From the NCBI RefSeq assembly GCF_014283215.1, contig NZ_JACOMF010000003.1:62001-126000 (forward strand): 64,000 bases of DNA, given 5' to 3'. The notes below the pieces were generated by a model that searched no databases, had not been told where the DNA came from, and was given only the letters and a program-made list of their open reading frames with translations. The translations under genes were made by a program, and so were the position numbers. Position 1 is the first letter of the stretch, and every line of letters begins with the position of its first letter. Positions 19,836 to 28,843 of the stretch are shown here, piece by piece. The DNA comes from Siccirubricoccus deserti. GTDB taxonomy: Bacteria; Pseudomonadota; Alphaproteobacteria; Acetobacterales; Acetobacteraceae.

Positions 19836-19910
19836 ATGCGTGGGCTTGGCCCGCGCATCCGCCTCAGCCGTGAAAGCAACAGGTTGGATGGTCAGGCCAA
19901 GCCCAACCAT
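19836..19910. repeat. Double-hairpin intergenic repeat, copy A
   Basis: Hairpin 1 has arms ATGCGTGGGC (19836-19845) and GCCCGCGCAT (19849-19858). Hairpin 2 has arms ATGGTCAGGC (19888-19897) and GCCCAACCAT (19901-19910), with two mismatches. The two hairpins are 29 bases apart. The same pair occurs at 36818-36894 and, inverted, at 50334-50404. This copy is the most degraded. It lies between genes that converge. Confidence 0.75.
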
Positions 19911-19949
19911 GACGGACCAGGGGCGCGCCGGCGGTCGGCCGCGAGCCCG

Positions 19950-20366
19950 CTAAACGACCTGATATCGCGCCTTGGCCGCCCGCTCGATCGCGCCGGCGAT
20001 CAGCCGGTCGATGTCCATGGCGATGCGGAAATCCTGCAGGAACCGCAGCTCCCCCTGGGTCGCCTCGCCATCCGCCGCGGCGACCTCGCAGGCCAGCAGA
20101 TAGGCGGTTTCGCGCAGCCGCGGCGGCAGCGCCTCGCGGATCAGGGTGCAGGCGCGGTCGAGCCCGTCCTCGCGCTCCAGCAGGCGGAGGCAGGTTTCGG
20201 TGACGCTGGCGATGCCGCTCGGGTGGAAGTCGCTGAACACCGGCAGGCTCTGCACCAGGCGGGACATCATGCCGAGCTCGGCATCCGACATCTGCCGGTC
20301 AGAGGCGCCCATGAGCACCATGGCGCAGACCAATGCCTCTTGCGGATTGAAACGGGTGTTCGGCAT
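19950..20366 (-). CDS. TerB-like / DUF533-type protein
   Basis: A 138-residue all-helical soluble protein. The pattern of acidic helices with SDAELGMM and VAAADGEATQGELRFL matches the TerB-like metal-binding fold seen in tellurite-resistance TerB and related proteins. The function is not established. GAGGACCC precedes the ATG. It faces the dehydrogenase operon convergently, and repeat copy A lies between. Confidence 0.75.
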   Translation of the reverse strand: MPNTRFNPQEALVCAMVLMGASDRQMSDAELGMMSRLVQSLPVFSDFHPSGIASVTETCLRLLEREDGLDRACTLIREALPPRLRETAYLLACEVAAADGEATQGELRFLQDFRIAMDIDRLIAGAIERAAKARYQVV

Positions 20367-20459
20367 GGGTCCTCGCTTTCCAGGCCCGATCGCCGCGGTG
20401 CAGCCGTGGCGTGAAATCGAACCAACGCATGCTCCACGTCGCGCGATGCGGCGGTGACG

Positions 20460-23303
20460 TCAACACGCGGATTCGTCAGCGAGGAAGGCGCGGGTTTCCG
20501 CGACCGCTTCCGCCAGCCCCAGCCGGCGCGGCTGCACCCCCGGCGGCAGCCCGGCCAGCAGGCGGGAGGGGCAGGAGCGGTCGAGCAGCACGAACACCCC
20601 CTTGTCCTCGCCCCGCCGGATCAGCCGGCCGAAGGCCTGCCGCAGCCGGTGCCGCGCCAGCGCATCGTCATAGCCCTTGGGATCGCCGCCCGAGAGATGG
20701 ATACGTCGTTCCCGGTGCAGGATGGAGGGCCGTGGCCAGGGGACCCGGTCGAACACCAGCAGCCGCAGCGACCGGCCTGGGACATCGACGCCGTCCCGCA
20801 TGGCATCGGTGCCGAGCAGGCAGGCATCCTCCTCGGCCCGGAACACATCCACCAGCGTCGCATTGTCCATGGCGTCGACATGCTGGGCGTAGAGCGGGAT
20901 GCCCGCCCGCTCCAGCCCTGGCGCCATGCGCTGGTAGCTCTCGCGCAACCTGCGGATGGCGGTGAACAGGCCGAGCGCGCCGCCGCCTGCGGCCTGGAAC
21001 AGCGCCTGCATCGCCGCCGCCACCTGACCGCTGCGGGTCTTGTCCACATCGGTCACCACGAAGGCACGGGTGCGGCTGGCGTAATCGAACGGAGAGGCGA
21101 CGGCGGCGCGGATCGCCGGCGTCGCCAGGTGGCTGGCGCCGGTGCGGGCCTCGGCGGCGGCCCAGGCGGCCTCCGGCTCCTCCGCCAGCCCCGCGTCGCC
21201 CCTGCGGTCCAGCAATGTGGCGGAGGTGATCAGCACCCCATGCGCCGGCGCGGCGACCGCCATGGCGAAGGGGGTGGTCGGGTCCAGCCAGTGGCGATGC
21301 AGCCCGGCATCCACCTCTCGCCCCTCGCGCCGGGTCAGCGCCAGCCAATCGACGAAGACCCGCCGCTCCCCCGGCACAGGCGGCGGTGCGCGCAGCGCCT
21401 GAAGCATCGCCTGCCAAGCCTTCAGCGGGATCAGCCCGCGCCGCTCGATGCCGCGGGCGGCGGTGTCCAGGCGGATGCGGTCGCCGGTCTCCAGCTCCTC
21501 CACCTCATCCTCCAGCCGGGCCTGCAGCCGGTCGCGCAGGGTGGTCAGCGGCTCCTCCAGCCGCTTCAGCGCCCGTTCCAGCGCCTCCGCCGCCTCGGCC
21601 ATGTCCTCGCCCAGCGGGTGCAGGTCGCATTGCGCGTCGTAGAGCCCCTCCTCCTCCGCGGCGCGGGCCAGCACCTGCCGGCGGGCGGCGCGCAGAAAGA
21701 CCTCGGTCGGGTTGGTCAGGCGTTCGGCCGCGGCTTCGCTCGCCGGCTCGCGCGGCTCCTCGGAGAGGCGGGCGACCCAGCCGAGGCCAGGCAGGGCGCG
21801 GGCGGCCTGCAGCGCCGCCTCCATCGGGGTCAGCAGATCGGGGGCGGTGCCGCCGCCCGACTCGCCGGCGAGTTCCTCGATCCGCCGCCGCATGCCGCGG
21901 GCGCGGCTGCGGCCACCCTCGGCGCCGAGCAGCCAGCGGCGCAGCTCCGCGGTCTCGGCACCGGTGATGGCGGCGCTGAAGGCGGCGTCGGCGGCATCGA
22001 ACAGGTGGTGCCCCTCGTCGAAGACGTAGCGCAGCGGCCTTACATCCTCGCTCCTGCCCTCGGCGCCGCCGAGCGCCGCCTGGACCATGACCAGCGCGTG
22101 GTTCGCCACCACCAGCGTCGCGGTGCGGGCGCGGCGGATGGAATGCTCGACGTAGCATTGCTTGTAGCGCGGACAGGCGGAGCGGATGCATTCGCCGCGC
22201 CGGTCGGCCAGCGGCCAGATCGCGTGCGGACCGTGCAGCTCGGTGATCCAGCCGGGGAAGTCGCCGCCCATCAGGTCGCCGTCGCGGGTCGCCAACGCCC
22301 AGCGCGCCACCAGCCCCAGCGGCACCCCCATGTCCGGCTGGCCGGCCTGGCCGAGCATTTCCTCAAGGTTCAGCAGGCAGAGGTAATTCTCCCGCCCCTT
22401 GCGGATGACGATGCGCCGCCGCCGCTCCTCCGGCTCCGGGTAGAGCCGGCTGAGCTCCTGGTCGATCTGCCGCTGCAGGTTGCGGGTGAAGGTGGAGATC
22501 CAGACCGGCGCGCCGTTGCGTTCCGCCCAAAGGCTGGCCGGGGCGATGTAGCCGAGGGTCTTGCCGGTGCCGGTGCCGGCCTCGGCCAGTACCACATGCG
22601 GCTGGCCGCGGTCGTCGCGCGGGGCGAAGGCGCCGCTGGCGGCTGAGGCGTAGTCCGCCTGCTGCGGGCGCTGCTCCGCCCCCTCGCCGAGGATCTGGCC
22701 AAGCCGCAGCCGGGCCTCCGCCGGGGAGACATCGAAGCTGGCGGGTGGCTGGGCCGGTCCGGGGTCCTCCCATTCCGGCAGCCGGCGCCAGACCCGGTGC
22801 GCCTCCAGCGAGGGCTTCGTCTCCTCGGCGCCAAGGGCGGCCAGCACCGCCGGCGCCCAGGGCCAGCCGGCGGCCTTCTCCATCTGCGCCGCCAGGGTGG
22901 CGGCGTCGCGGTTGAGCGGCGTGCCGCGGCCGAGGGCCAGGTGCCGCAGCAGCGCCGTTGCCATCTCCGGCAGCAGCGCGGCGGCGGCGGCATCGTCGCG
23001 CGGCAGGGGCAGGTCCAGCGCCATGGCGAGGCCACGTGGCGTCGGCGCCGCCAGTTGGGCGGGGCGGCAGAAGGCGAAGAGCTCCAGCAGGTCGAAGGTC
23101 AGGTCGAAGCGTGGCAGGTCGAGCCGTCGTGCCGTTGCCGGGCCATGCACCAGCAGCGGCGGCGGCATCTCCTCCAGCGCCCGCGCCACCTCGGCGGCCG
23201 AAAGCTCCAGCAACTCGCCATCCGGCGTCAGCAGGGTGGCGCGGCCATGGGCGGCGACCAGCGCCGGGGCATCGGGCAGAAGCAGGCGGGGAGCGGAGGC
23301 CAT
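20460..23303 (-). CDS. DinG/XPD-like ATP-dependent DNA helicase
   Basis: A 947-residue superfamily-2 helicase of the DinG/XPD branch. Walker A is EAGTGTGKTLGY, and motif II reads FDEGHHLFDAA (DEGH in place of DEAH). Four cysteines between motifs I and II, one in GRENYLC and three in ECIRSACPRYKQC, fit a 4Fe-4S cluster. The C-terminal motif QAFGRLIRRGEDKG is motif VI. About 240 extra N-terminal residues precede the helicase core, as in the alphaproteobacterial long form. The frame is open to 23687, but MASAPRLLLPDAP at 23303 is the sensible start. The role is probably DNA or R-loop repair. Confidence 0.9.
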   Translation of the reverse strand: MASAPRLLLPDAPALVAAHGRATLLTPDGELLELSAAEVARALEEMPPPLLVHGPATARRLDLPRFDLTFDLLELFAFCRPAQLAAPTPRGLAMALDLPLPRDDAAAAALLPEMATALLRHLALGRGTPLNRDAATLAAQMEKAAGWPWAPAVLAALGAEETKPSLEAHRVWRRLPEWEDPGPAQPPASFDVSPAEARLRLGQILGEGAEQRPQQADYASAASGAFAPRDDRGQPHVVLAEAGTGTGKTLGYIAPASLWAERNGAPVWISTFTRNLQRQIDQELSRLYPEPEERRRRIVIRKGRENYLCLLNLEEMLGQAGQPDMGVPLGLVARWALATRDGDLMGGDFPGWITELHGPHAIWPLADRRGECIRSACPRYKQCYVEHSIRRARTATLVVANHALVMVQAALGGAEGRSEDVRPLRYVFDEGHHLFDAADAAFSAAITGAETAELRRWLLGAEGGRSRARGMRRRIEELAGESGGGTAPDLLTPMEAALQAARALPGLGWVARLSEEPREPASEAAAERLTNPTEVFLRAARRQVLARAAEEEGLYDAQCDLHPLGEDMAEAAEALERALKRLEEPLTTLRDRLQARLEDEVEELETGDRIRLDTAARGIERRGLIPLKAWQAMLQALRAPPPVPGERRVFVDWLALTRREGREVDAGLHRHWLDPTTPFAMAVAAPAHGVLITSATLLDRRGDAGLAEEPEAAWAAAEARTGASHLATPAIRAAVASPFDYASRTRAFVVTDVDKTRSGQVAAAMQALFQAAGGGALGLFTAIRRLRESYQRMAPGLERAGIPLYAQHVDAMDNATLVDVFRAEEDACLLGTDAMRDGVDVPGRSLRLLVFDRVPWPRPSILHRERRIHLSGGDPKGYDDALARHRLRQAFGRLIRRGEDKGVFVLLDRSCPSRLLAGLPPGVQPRRLGLAEAVAETRAFLADESAC

Positions 23304-23469
23304 TGCCCCTGGTGTAGCGCAACCATCACGCCCGGTCGCGGCCGATGGCACGGCGGCGGGCGGCGTGACCCGCCCGGCACGCAAGGCAGCGGCGACGTCG
23401 ACGCCCGCAACCTTCGGCGCCGCCTCGGCTATGAGGCGCCCCGATTGGATGGGACATGGAGGGGCTGCG

Positions 23470-25056
23470 ATGATCGACCGCCGCGGGCTGCTGGCCGCCG
23501 GAACCCTGCTGCCCTTCGCCGCCAGGGCGCAGGGCCGGGCGGAGACGCTCCGCTGCGTCATGGGCGGCAGCGTCAATTCCCTGGACCCGGTGCGGTTCGG
23601 CGCGACGCGCGAATCGACCGGCTGCGCGGTGCATGTGGCGGACACGCTGCTGCGCTTCGGCCGCAAGCCGCAGGGGACCGGCTTCATCTTCGACTACGAC
23701 CGGCTGGAGGGCGCGCTGGCGGAGCGTTATGCGCTCAGCGCCGACGGTCTGCGGATCACCCTGCACCTGCGTCCCGGCGCCACCTGGCACGATGGCAGCC
23801 CGGTGACGGCGGAGGATGTCAAATGGTCGCTGGACCGGGTGGTCGGCGCCCAAAGCATGGCGCGGACGCAGGCTGAGACCGGCTCGATGACCAGCCCCGA
23901 CCAGTTCCGCGTGCTGGGCGAGCGGGTGGTCGAGATCACCCTGCCGCGGCCGGACCGCATGGCGCTGCCCAACCTCGCCACCATCTTCATGCCGATGCTC
24001 AATGCCCGGCTCGCCCGGCCGCATGCGACCGCGGCCGATCCCTGGGCGAGCGAATGGCTCAAATCGAACACCGCCGCCGGCGGTGCCTACCGGGTGGAGA
24101 GCTTCCGCCCCGGCGAACAGCTCATCCTGCGCCGCAACGACGCATGGCGGTGTGGCCCGCTGCCCTTCTTCCGCCGCGTCATCATCCAGACCGTGCCGGA
24201 ACCGGCGACGCGGGCCAGCCTGATCGAGCGCGGCGATGCCGATTTCTCGCTCGACCTGCAATCGAGCGACGTGATCGCGCTGGAGCGCCGCGGCCGGGTG
24301 AAGGTGGTGCAGATGCCGCAGCAGAGCATCATGAGTTTCCTCGCCTTCAACACCCGCCAACCCCCCTTCGACAGCATCGCGCTGCGCCAGGCAGTGGCGG
24401 CGGCGCTGCCCTATGAGGATCTTTTCCAGGCCGCGGTCTTCGGCCGCGGTGAGCGGCTGTTCGGCGCCACCTGGACCGGCGAGCCGGATGACGCGGTGTT
24501 CCCGCAGCCCATGCCCTTCCGTACCGACCCCGCCCTGGCGCGGGCGAAGCTGGCCGAGGCAGGCTTCGCCGGCGGGCTGCGCACCACGCTCAGCTTTGGC
24601 GTCGGCGCGGCGCAGGTGAACGAGCCGATCGCCACGCTGGTGCAGGAGGCGCTCGGCCGCATCGGGATCGAGGTCACGGTGCAGAAGCTGCCGGATGCGC
24701 AGATGGCCAGCGCGATGACGGAGAAGCGCCTGCCCATGCTGATCGAGACCTCCGGCGCCATCTTCCCGGCGACCGACTATTTTTTCCGCGTCATCTACAG
24801 CGGCGAGCAGCGCTGGAATTTCTCCAGCTGGCGCAACCCGGAGGTCGATGCGCTCGTCCAGGAAGCGCGGTTCGAACGCGACGGCGCGCGATTCCAGGCA
24901 ATGGCGCGGCGGATGATCGCGCTGGCCGCGGCGGAGGTGCCGCTGGTGCCCTTGTGGAAGCCGGCGCTGAATGCGGTGATGGCGCGCGACATCGAGGGCT
25001 TCACCTACTGGTTCCTCCGCCAGCCGGATTTCCGCGACCTCAGCCGATCCGCTTGA
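23470..25056 (+). CDS. ABC transporter substrate-binding protein, family 5 (peptide/nickel type)
   Basis: A 528-residue periplasmic solute-binding protein. The N-terminus MIDRRGLLAAGTLLPFAARAQ is a signal peptide with a twin-arginine-like RRGLL. The SBP_bac_5 signature is visible as LRPGATWHDGSPVTAEDVKWS. The ligand is unknown; relatives bind peptides, nickel, opines or glutathione. GGAGGGG (23458-23464) precedes ATG 23470. No permease or ATPase gene is adjacent, so it must work with components elsewhere. It is divergent from the DinG-like gene. Confidence 0.88.
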   Translation: MIDRRGLLAAGTLLPFAARAQGRAETLRCVMGGSVNSLDPVRFGATRESTGCAVHVADTLLRFGRKPQGTGFIFDYDRLEGALAERYALSADGLRITLHLRPGATWHDGSPVTAEDVKWSLDRVVGAQSMARTQAETGSMTSPDQFRVLGERVVEITLPRPDRMALPNLATIFMPMLNARLARPHATAADPWASEWLKSNTAAGGAYRVESFRPGEQLILRRNDAWRCGPLPFFRRVIIQTVPEPATRASLIERGDADFSLDLQSSDVIALERRGRVKVVQMPQQSIMSFLAFNTRQPPFDSIALRQAVAAALPYEDLFQAAVFGRGERLFGATWTGEPDDAVFPQPMPFRTDPALARAKLAEAGFAGGLRTTLSFGVGAAQVNEPIATLVQEALGRIGIEVTVQKLPDAQMASAMTEKRLPMLIETSGAIFPATDYFFRVIYSGEQRWNFSSWRNPEVDALVQEARFERDGARFQAMARRMIALAAAEVPLVPLWKPALNAVMARDIEGFTYWFLRQPDFRDLSRSA

Positions 25057-25218
25057 GGCGCAGGCCAGGATGCGGCGCGAATTCCGCTATGCCCGCGGCC
25101 GCCGGGCATCGAGCAATCGCGCAACTCGTCCTAACATCCTCGAACCAATCTGCTGCCGGGTGCGACAGTGCGGGGCACGTCATCCCTGCGGTGGCAACGA
25201 AGATGGAGGAACGACAGA

Positions 25219-26178
25219 GTGCGATTCACATGCATGCTCCTGGGTGCGCTGCTGCTGGCGCTGACGGGGCGGCCGGCGGTGGCAGCCTGGCCGGAGCGGC
25301 CGATCACGGCCATCGTGCCCTTCGCGCCGGGCGGCGGCACGGATGGCGTGGCGCGAATCCTGGCCGACCAGCTCGGCCGCGCGCTGGGCCAGCCGGTGGT
25401 GATCGAGAACCGCGGCGGCGCCAATGGCACCATCGGTGCGACGGCGGCGGCGCGGGCGCGGCCCGATGGCTACACCCTGTTCCTCACCACCGGCACCACC
25501 CAGGCGATCAACCCGGCGCTCTATCGCAGCCTGCCCTATGATCCGCAGCGCGACTTCGTGCCGGTGGCGCGGGTTGGAGTCTTTCCGCTGATGCTGGCGG
25601 TCAATCCCGGCGTGCCGGCGCAGACCATCGCGGAGCTGATCGGCCAGGCCCGGGCGCGGCCCGGGGCGCTGACCTTCGGCCATTGGTCGGCGGTCTACCT
25701 TGCGGCGGGCAAGACCTTCATTCGGCAGATCGGCGCCGAGGTACTGGACGTGCCCTACCGCTCCTCGGCCAACACCATGACGGATCTGGTGGCGGGGCGG
25801 ATCTCCTTCGCCATCGTCGATCTCACCGTTGGCCTGCCGCTGGCCCGCGCCAATGAGGTGCGGCCGCTGGCGGTCACCGGCGCGCAGCGCAGCGCGCTGC
25901 TGCCGGGCCTGCCGACGCTTCAGGAAGCCGGGCTGGCGGGCTACGACTTCAGCGCCTGGATGGGCGTCTATGCGCCGGCTGGCACGCCGGCCGAGGCGCT
26001 GGCCGGCGCCGCAGCGGCGGTGCGCCGGACCCTCGGCGATACGGCGCTGATCGCCCGGCTGGCGGAGCTGGGCTTCGAGCCGGTCCCGGGCGATGCCGCT
26101 GAGCTTGCGGCCTTCACCACCGCCGAGCAGCGGCGCTGGCGCGAGATCGTCGCCGCCTCGAACATCACGGTGGAGTAG
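25219..26178 (+). CDS. Tripartite tricarboxylate transporter receptor (TctC/Bug)
   Basis: A 319-residue periplasmic receptor. After a signal peptide ending near AVAAWPERPI comes the family pattern VPFAPGGGTDGVARILAD, then VIENRGGANGTIG and PDGYTLF. Bug proteins bind carboxylates or other small acids, and the ligand is not predictable. The GTG at 25219 is chosen because GGAGGA (25205-25210) lies 8 bases upstream and the hydrophobic signal starts there. No TctA or TctB gene is near, as is usual for the many orphan Bug receptors. Confidence 0.9.
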   Translation: MRFTCMLLGALLLALTGRPAVAAWPERPITAIVPFAPGGGTDGVARILADQLGRALGQPVVIENRGGANGTIGATAAARARPDGYTLFLTTGTTQAINPALYRSLPYDPQRDFVPVARVGVFPLMLAVNPGVPAQTIAELIGQARARPGALTFGHWSAVYLAAGKTFIRQIGAEVLDVPYRSSANTMTDLVAGRISFAIVDLTVGLPLARANEVRPLAVTGAQRSALLPGLPTLQEAGLAGYDFSAWMGVYAPAGTPAEALAGAAAAVRRTLGDTALIARLAELGFEPVPGDAAELAAFTTAEQRRWREIVAASNITVE

Positions 26179-26280
26179 GACGACGGCCGATTGCGGGCAG
26201 CCTTGGCTGCCCGCGGCACGAAGGCGCCATGTGTTGCAGAGCGGATTCACGCCTCCGGGCGATGCCGCCCTAAAGCAATA

Positions 26281-26396
26281 TCCGATCGGGTGGAATCACC
26301 TGATCGGATCTCTTGCTCTAGAAAATACAAGAGCTAGAGCAGCTTATCTCCGACCTGATGGATCACGCCGTGATCCATCAGGTCGGAGGCTGCTCT
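26281..26396. repeat. Multi-hairpin intergenic element
   Basis: Hairpin 1 has arms TCCGATCGGGTG (26281-26292) and CACCTGATCGGA (26297-26308), with one mismatch. GCTCTA/TAGAGC (26315-26320, 26335-26340) forms a second small pair. Hairpin 3 has perfect 17-bp arms at 26350-26366 and 26370-26386 around a 3-base loop. It is extended by AGAGCAGC (26336-26343) with GCTGCTCT (26389-26396). The right end overlaps the stop of the downstream minus-strand gene. It resembles REP-like palindromes common in alphaproteobacteria, and it lies between convergent genes. Confidence 0.8.
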
Positions 26397-27027
26397 AGGC
26401 TGGTGTTGCCGCCAGAACCTCTGGCGGCAGCGTCAGCCGGCAGCAGCCATCCTCGACCGTTCCGCTGCCGCCCGAGGCCTCGGCCAGGGCGGCCAGCGTC
26501 GCCAGGGCCGGCAGGCTCGTCCCTTGCGGTGCCACGATGGCGAGCTCACTGCAGGACTCGCGCCGGACAACGGCAAGGCGGATGCCGGAGCCGCGCGGCA
26601 GCGTCTCCGCCGCCTGCTCGGCCAGCGCCAGCAGCGCCTCCTCCAGGGCCGCGCGGTCGATGCGGACCGGCCTATCCTCGACGGCGATCTCCAGCGTCAG
26701 CGCGCCAGGGGCGGGCAGCAGCAGATGCAGCAACGGCTGCATCGCCGCGATCACCTCGGACAGCCGGATCGTCACCTCGCCGGCGGCCGGGCGGCGCAGC
26801 ATCGACAGGATCGCGCGGCTGGTGCCCTCGAAGCGGCGCGCGGCTTCCTGGATGCGGTCGAGCTGGCGCTGCGGCCCGCCCGCGGCAGCGGTGCGCTTCA
26901 GCATCTCCAGATTGGCGAAGACCACGGTCAGCAGGTTGTTGATGTCGTGCTGCACCGGTCGGGCGAGGCCCGCCAAGGCCGCCATCCTTGCCGCCTTGCG
27001 CCGGAATCCGGCATCCTGAGCATCCAT
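26395..27027 (-). CDS. Histidine-kinase-like / phosphotransferase-like protein, degenerate ATPase domain
   Basis: A 210-residue protein. Residues 22-60 look like a kinase dimerisation/phosphoacceptor helix with H27 in VQHDINNLLTVVFANLEML. The C-terminal half has the size of an HATPase domain but lacks a recognisable N-box and G-boxes. Where NxxxNA would be expected it reads EEALLALAEQAAETLP. The size and layout recall ChpT-like phosphotransferases. There is no sensor, receiver or membrane segment. It lies 154 bases downstream of dnaB on the same strand. An upstream in-frame ATG exists, but the start at 27027 has a weak AGGGA site. Confidence 0.65.
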   Translation of the reverse strand: MDAQDAGFRRKAARMAALAGLARPVQHDINNLLTVVFANLEMLKRTAAAGGPQRQLDRIQEAARRFEGTSRAILSMLRRPAAGEVTIRLSEVIAAMQPLLHLLLPAPGALTLEIAVEDRPVRIDRAALEEALLALAEQAAETLPRGSGIRLAVVRRESCSELAIVAPQGTSLPALATLAALAEASGGSGTVEDGCCRLTLPPEVLAATPA

Positions 27028-27181
27028 CGCAGATCCCTGCCCGCTCGATTCACTCCCCTGCGTAACGCGTCCGTGCAGGGAAGGCGCCCATGGGCAAGAA
27101 GATTCCGCCCCCATCGCAACCTGTAATAGGGTGACGGCGCCCAGGTTTCCACCAGGACCATATACCCGGTGGGTTACGAGG

Positions 27182-28720
27182 TCAGTAGCCGTCGTGGCCC
27201 GAATGGGTCTGGTCGAGGTCGCCGAAGCGGGTGAACTCACCCTCGAAGAACAGCTGGATGGTGCCGGTCGGGCCATGCCGCTGCTTGGCGATGATGAGGT
27301 CGGCCTTGTTGTGGACCTGCTCCATCCGCTGCTGCCACTGGTTCAGCGCGTCCTGGAACTTGTCCTCGCTCTCGTGGCCGACCTGCTTCGGGGCGCGCTG
27401 CGCCTCGTAGTATTCGTCGCGGTAGACGAACATCACCATGTCGGCGTCCTGCTCGATGGAGCCGGATTCGCGCAGGTCGGAGAGCTGCGGCCGCTTGTCC
27501 TCGCGCTGCTCGACGGCGCGGGAGAGCTGGGACAGGGCGATCACCGGCACCGAAAGCTCCTTCGCGATCGCCTTCAGCCCCTGGGTGATCATCGAGATCT
27601 CCAGCACCCGGCTTTCCGGCCGTGTCCCCGCCGCCGGCCGCATGAGCTGGAGGTAGTCCACCACCACCAATTCCAACCCGCGGGTCCGCTTCAGCCGGCG
27701 GCAGCGGGTCCGCAATGCGGAGATGGTGATGGCCGGGGTGTCGTCGATCACCAGGGGCAGCACCGACAGCTCCCGGCTCACCTCGACGAAGCGGTCGAAG
27801 TCGCGCTGGGAGATGTCGCCGCGACGAATCTTGTCGCCGGAGATGCGCGATGCCTCGGACAGCAGGCGGGTGGCGAGCTGGTCGGCGCTCATTTCCAGGG
27901 AGAAGATCGCGACGGTGCCGCGCGGCACCACCTCGACCCCCTGGCCCTCGCTCTTCTCCCGCGCCTCCCGCACCAGCGCCTGGGCGGCGCCGAAGGCGAT
28001 CTTGGTGGCGAGCGCGGTCTTGCCCATGCCCGGCCGGCCGGCGAGGATCAGCAGATCCGAGGGATGCAGCCCGCCGGTCTTGGCATCCAGGTCGCGCAGG
28101 CCCGACGACAGGCCGGAGACACCGCCGGGCGTGGAAAAGGCCCGCTCGGCCGCCAGCACCGCATCGGTCAGGGCGCGTTCGAAGGTGACGAAGCCGCCCT
28201 CCGAGCCGCCATCCTTCGCCAGGTCGAACAGCCGCTGCTCGGCGGCTTCCAGCTGCATCTTGGCGTCGAGTTCGGGCTCGGCGCCGAAGGCGCGGTTCAC
28301 CACCTCCTCGCCCACATCGATGAGATGCCGGCGCAGCCAGCAATCATGGACGATGCGGCCGTATTCGCCGGCGTTGATGATGCCGACCATCGCGCTCAGC
28401 AGCTGCGGCAGGTAGGCCGAGCCGCCCACCTCGTCGAGCAGGCCGGAATGCTCGAACTCCGACCGCAAGGTCACCACATCGGCCAGCTGCCCGGCTTCCA
28501 CCCGACGCTGGATGGCGCGGTAGATGCGGCCATGCACCGGGTCGGCGAAATGCTCGGGGGCGAGGAATTCCGAGACCCGCTCATAGGCCTTGTTGTTCGC
28601 CAGCAGGGCGCCCAGCAGCGCCTGCTCCGCCTGCAGGTTGGAGGGCGGCATGCGCTGCGACAGGCCAAGCAGCCCGCCGCCGGCATCCCCGAAGGGGGGG
28701 GGCGAATCAATGGTGTTCAT
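27182..28720 (-). CDS. dnaB: Replicative DNA helicase DnaB
   Basis: A 512-residue hexameric replicative helicase. The N-terminal domain begins at about residue 24 (MPPSNLQAEQALLGALL). The RecA-like domain has Walker A AGRPGMGKTALA near residue 230, Walker B VVVDYLQLM, and DLRESGSIEQDADMV near the end. Length is normal (about 500), and no intein is inserted. It unwinds DNA at the replication fork and loads primase. The upstream neighbours on the same strand are cfa and an MFS gene. Confidence 0.97.
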   Translation of the reverse strand: MNTIDSPPPFGDAGGGLLGLSQRMPPSNLQAEQALLGALLANNKAYERVSEFLAPEHFADPVHGRIYRAIQRRVEAGQLADVVTLRSEFEHSGLLDEVGGSAYLPQLLSAMVGIINAGEYGRIVHDCWLRRHLIDVGEEVVNRAFGAEPELDAKMQLEAAEQRLFDLAKDGGSEGGFVTFERALTDAVLAAERAFSTPGGVSGLSSGLRDLDAKTGGLHPSDLLILAGRPGMGKTALATKIAFGAAQALVREAREKSEGQGVEVVPRGTVAIFSLEMSADQLATRLLSEASRISGDKIRRGDISQRDFDRFVEVSRELSVLPLVIDDTPAITISALRTRCRRLKRTRGLELVVVDYLQLMRPAAGTRPESRVLEISMITQGLKAIAKELSVPVIALSQLSRAVEQREDKRPQLSDLRESGSIEQDADMVMFVYRDEYYEAQRAPKQVGHESEDKFQDALNQWQQRMEQVHNKADLIIAKQRHGPTGTIQLFFEGEFTRFGDLDQTHSGHDGY

Positions 28721-28843
28721 GCACCGACTCTAGCGCAGTTCTCCCCCTGTGGATTACGGGGATGGGTGTGGATCACGGGGATCATGCCGCCGTGCCGGCC
28801 TACCGTGTCCCCGGCGCAACGGGGCGCCGGCGAGCGCCCGGCC

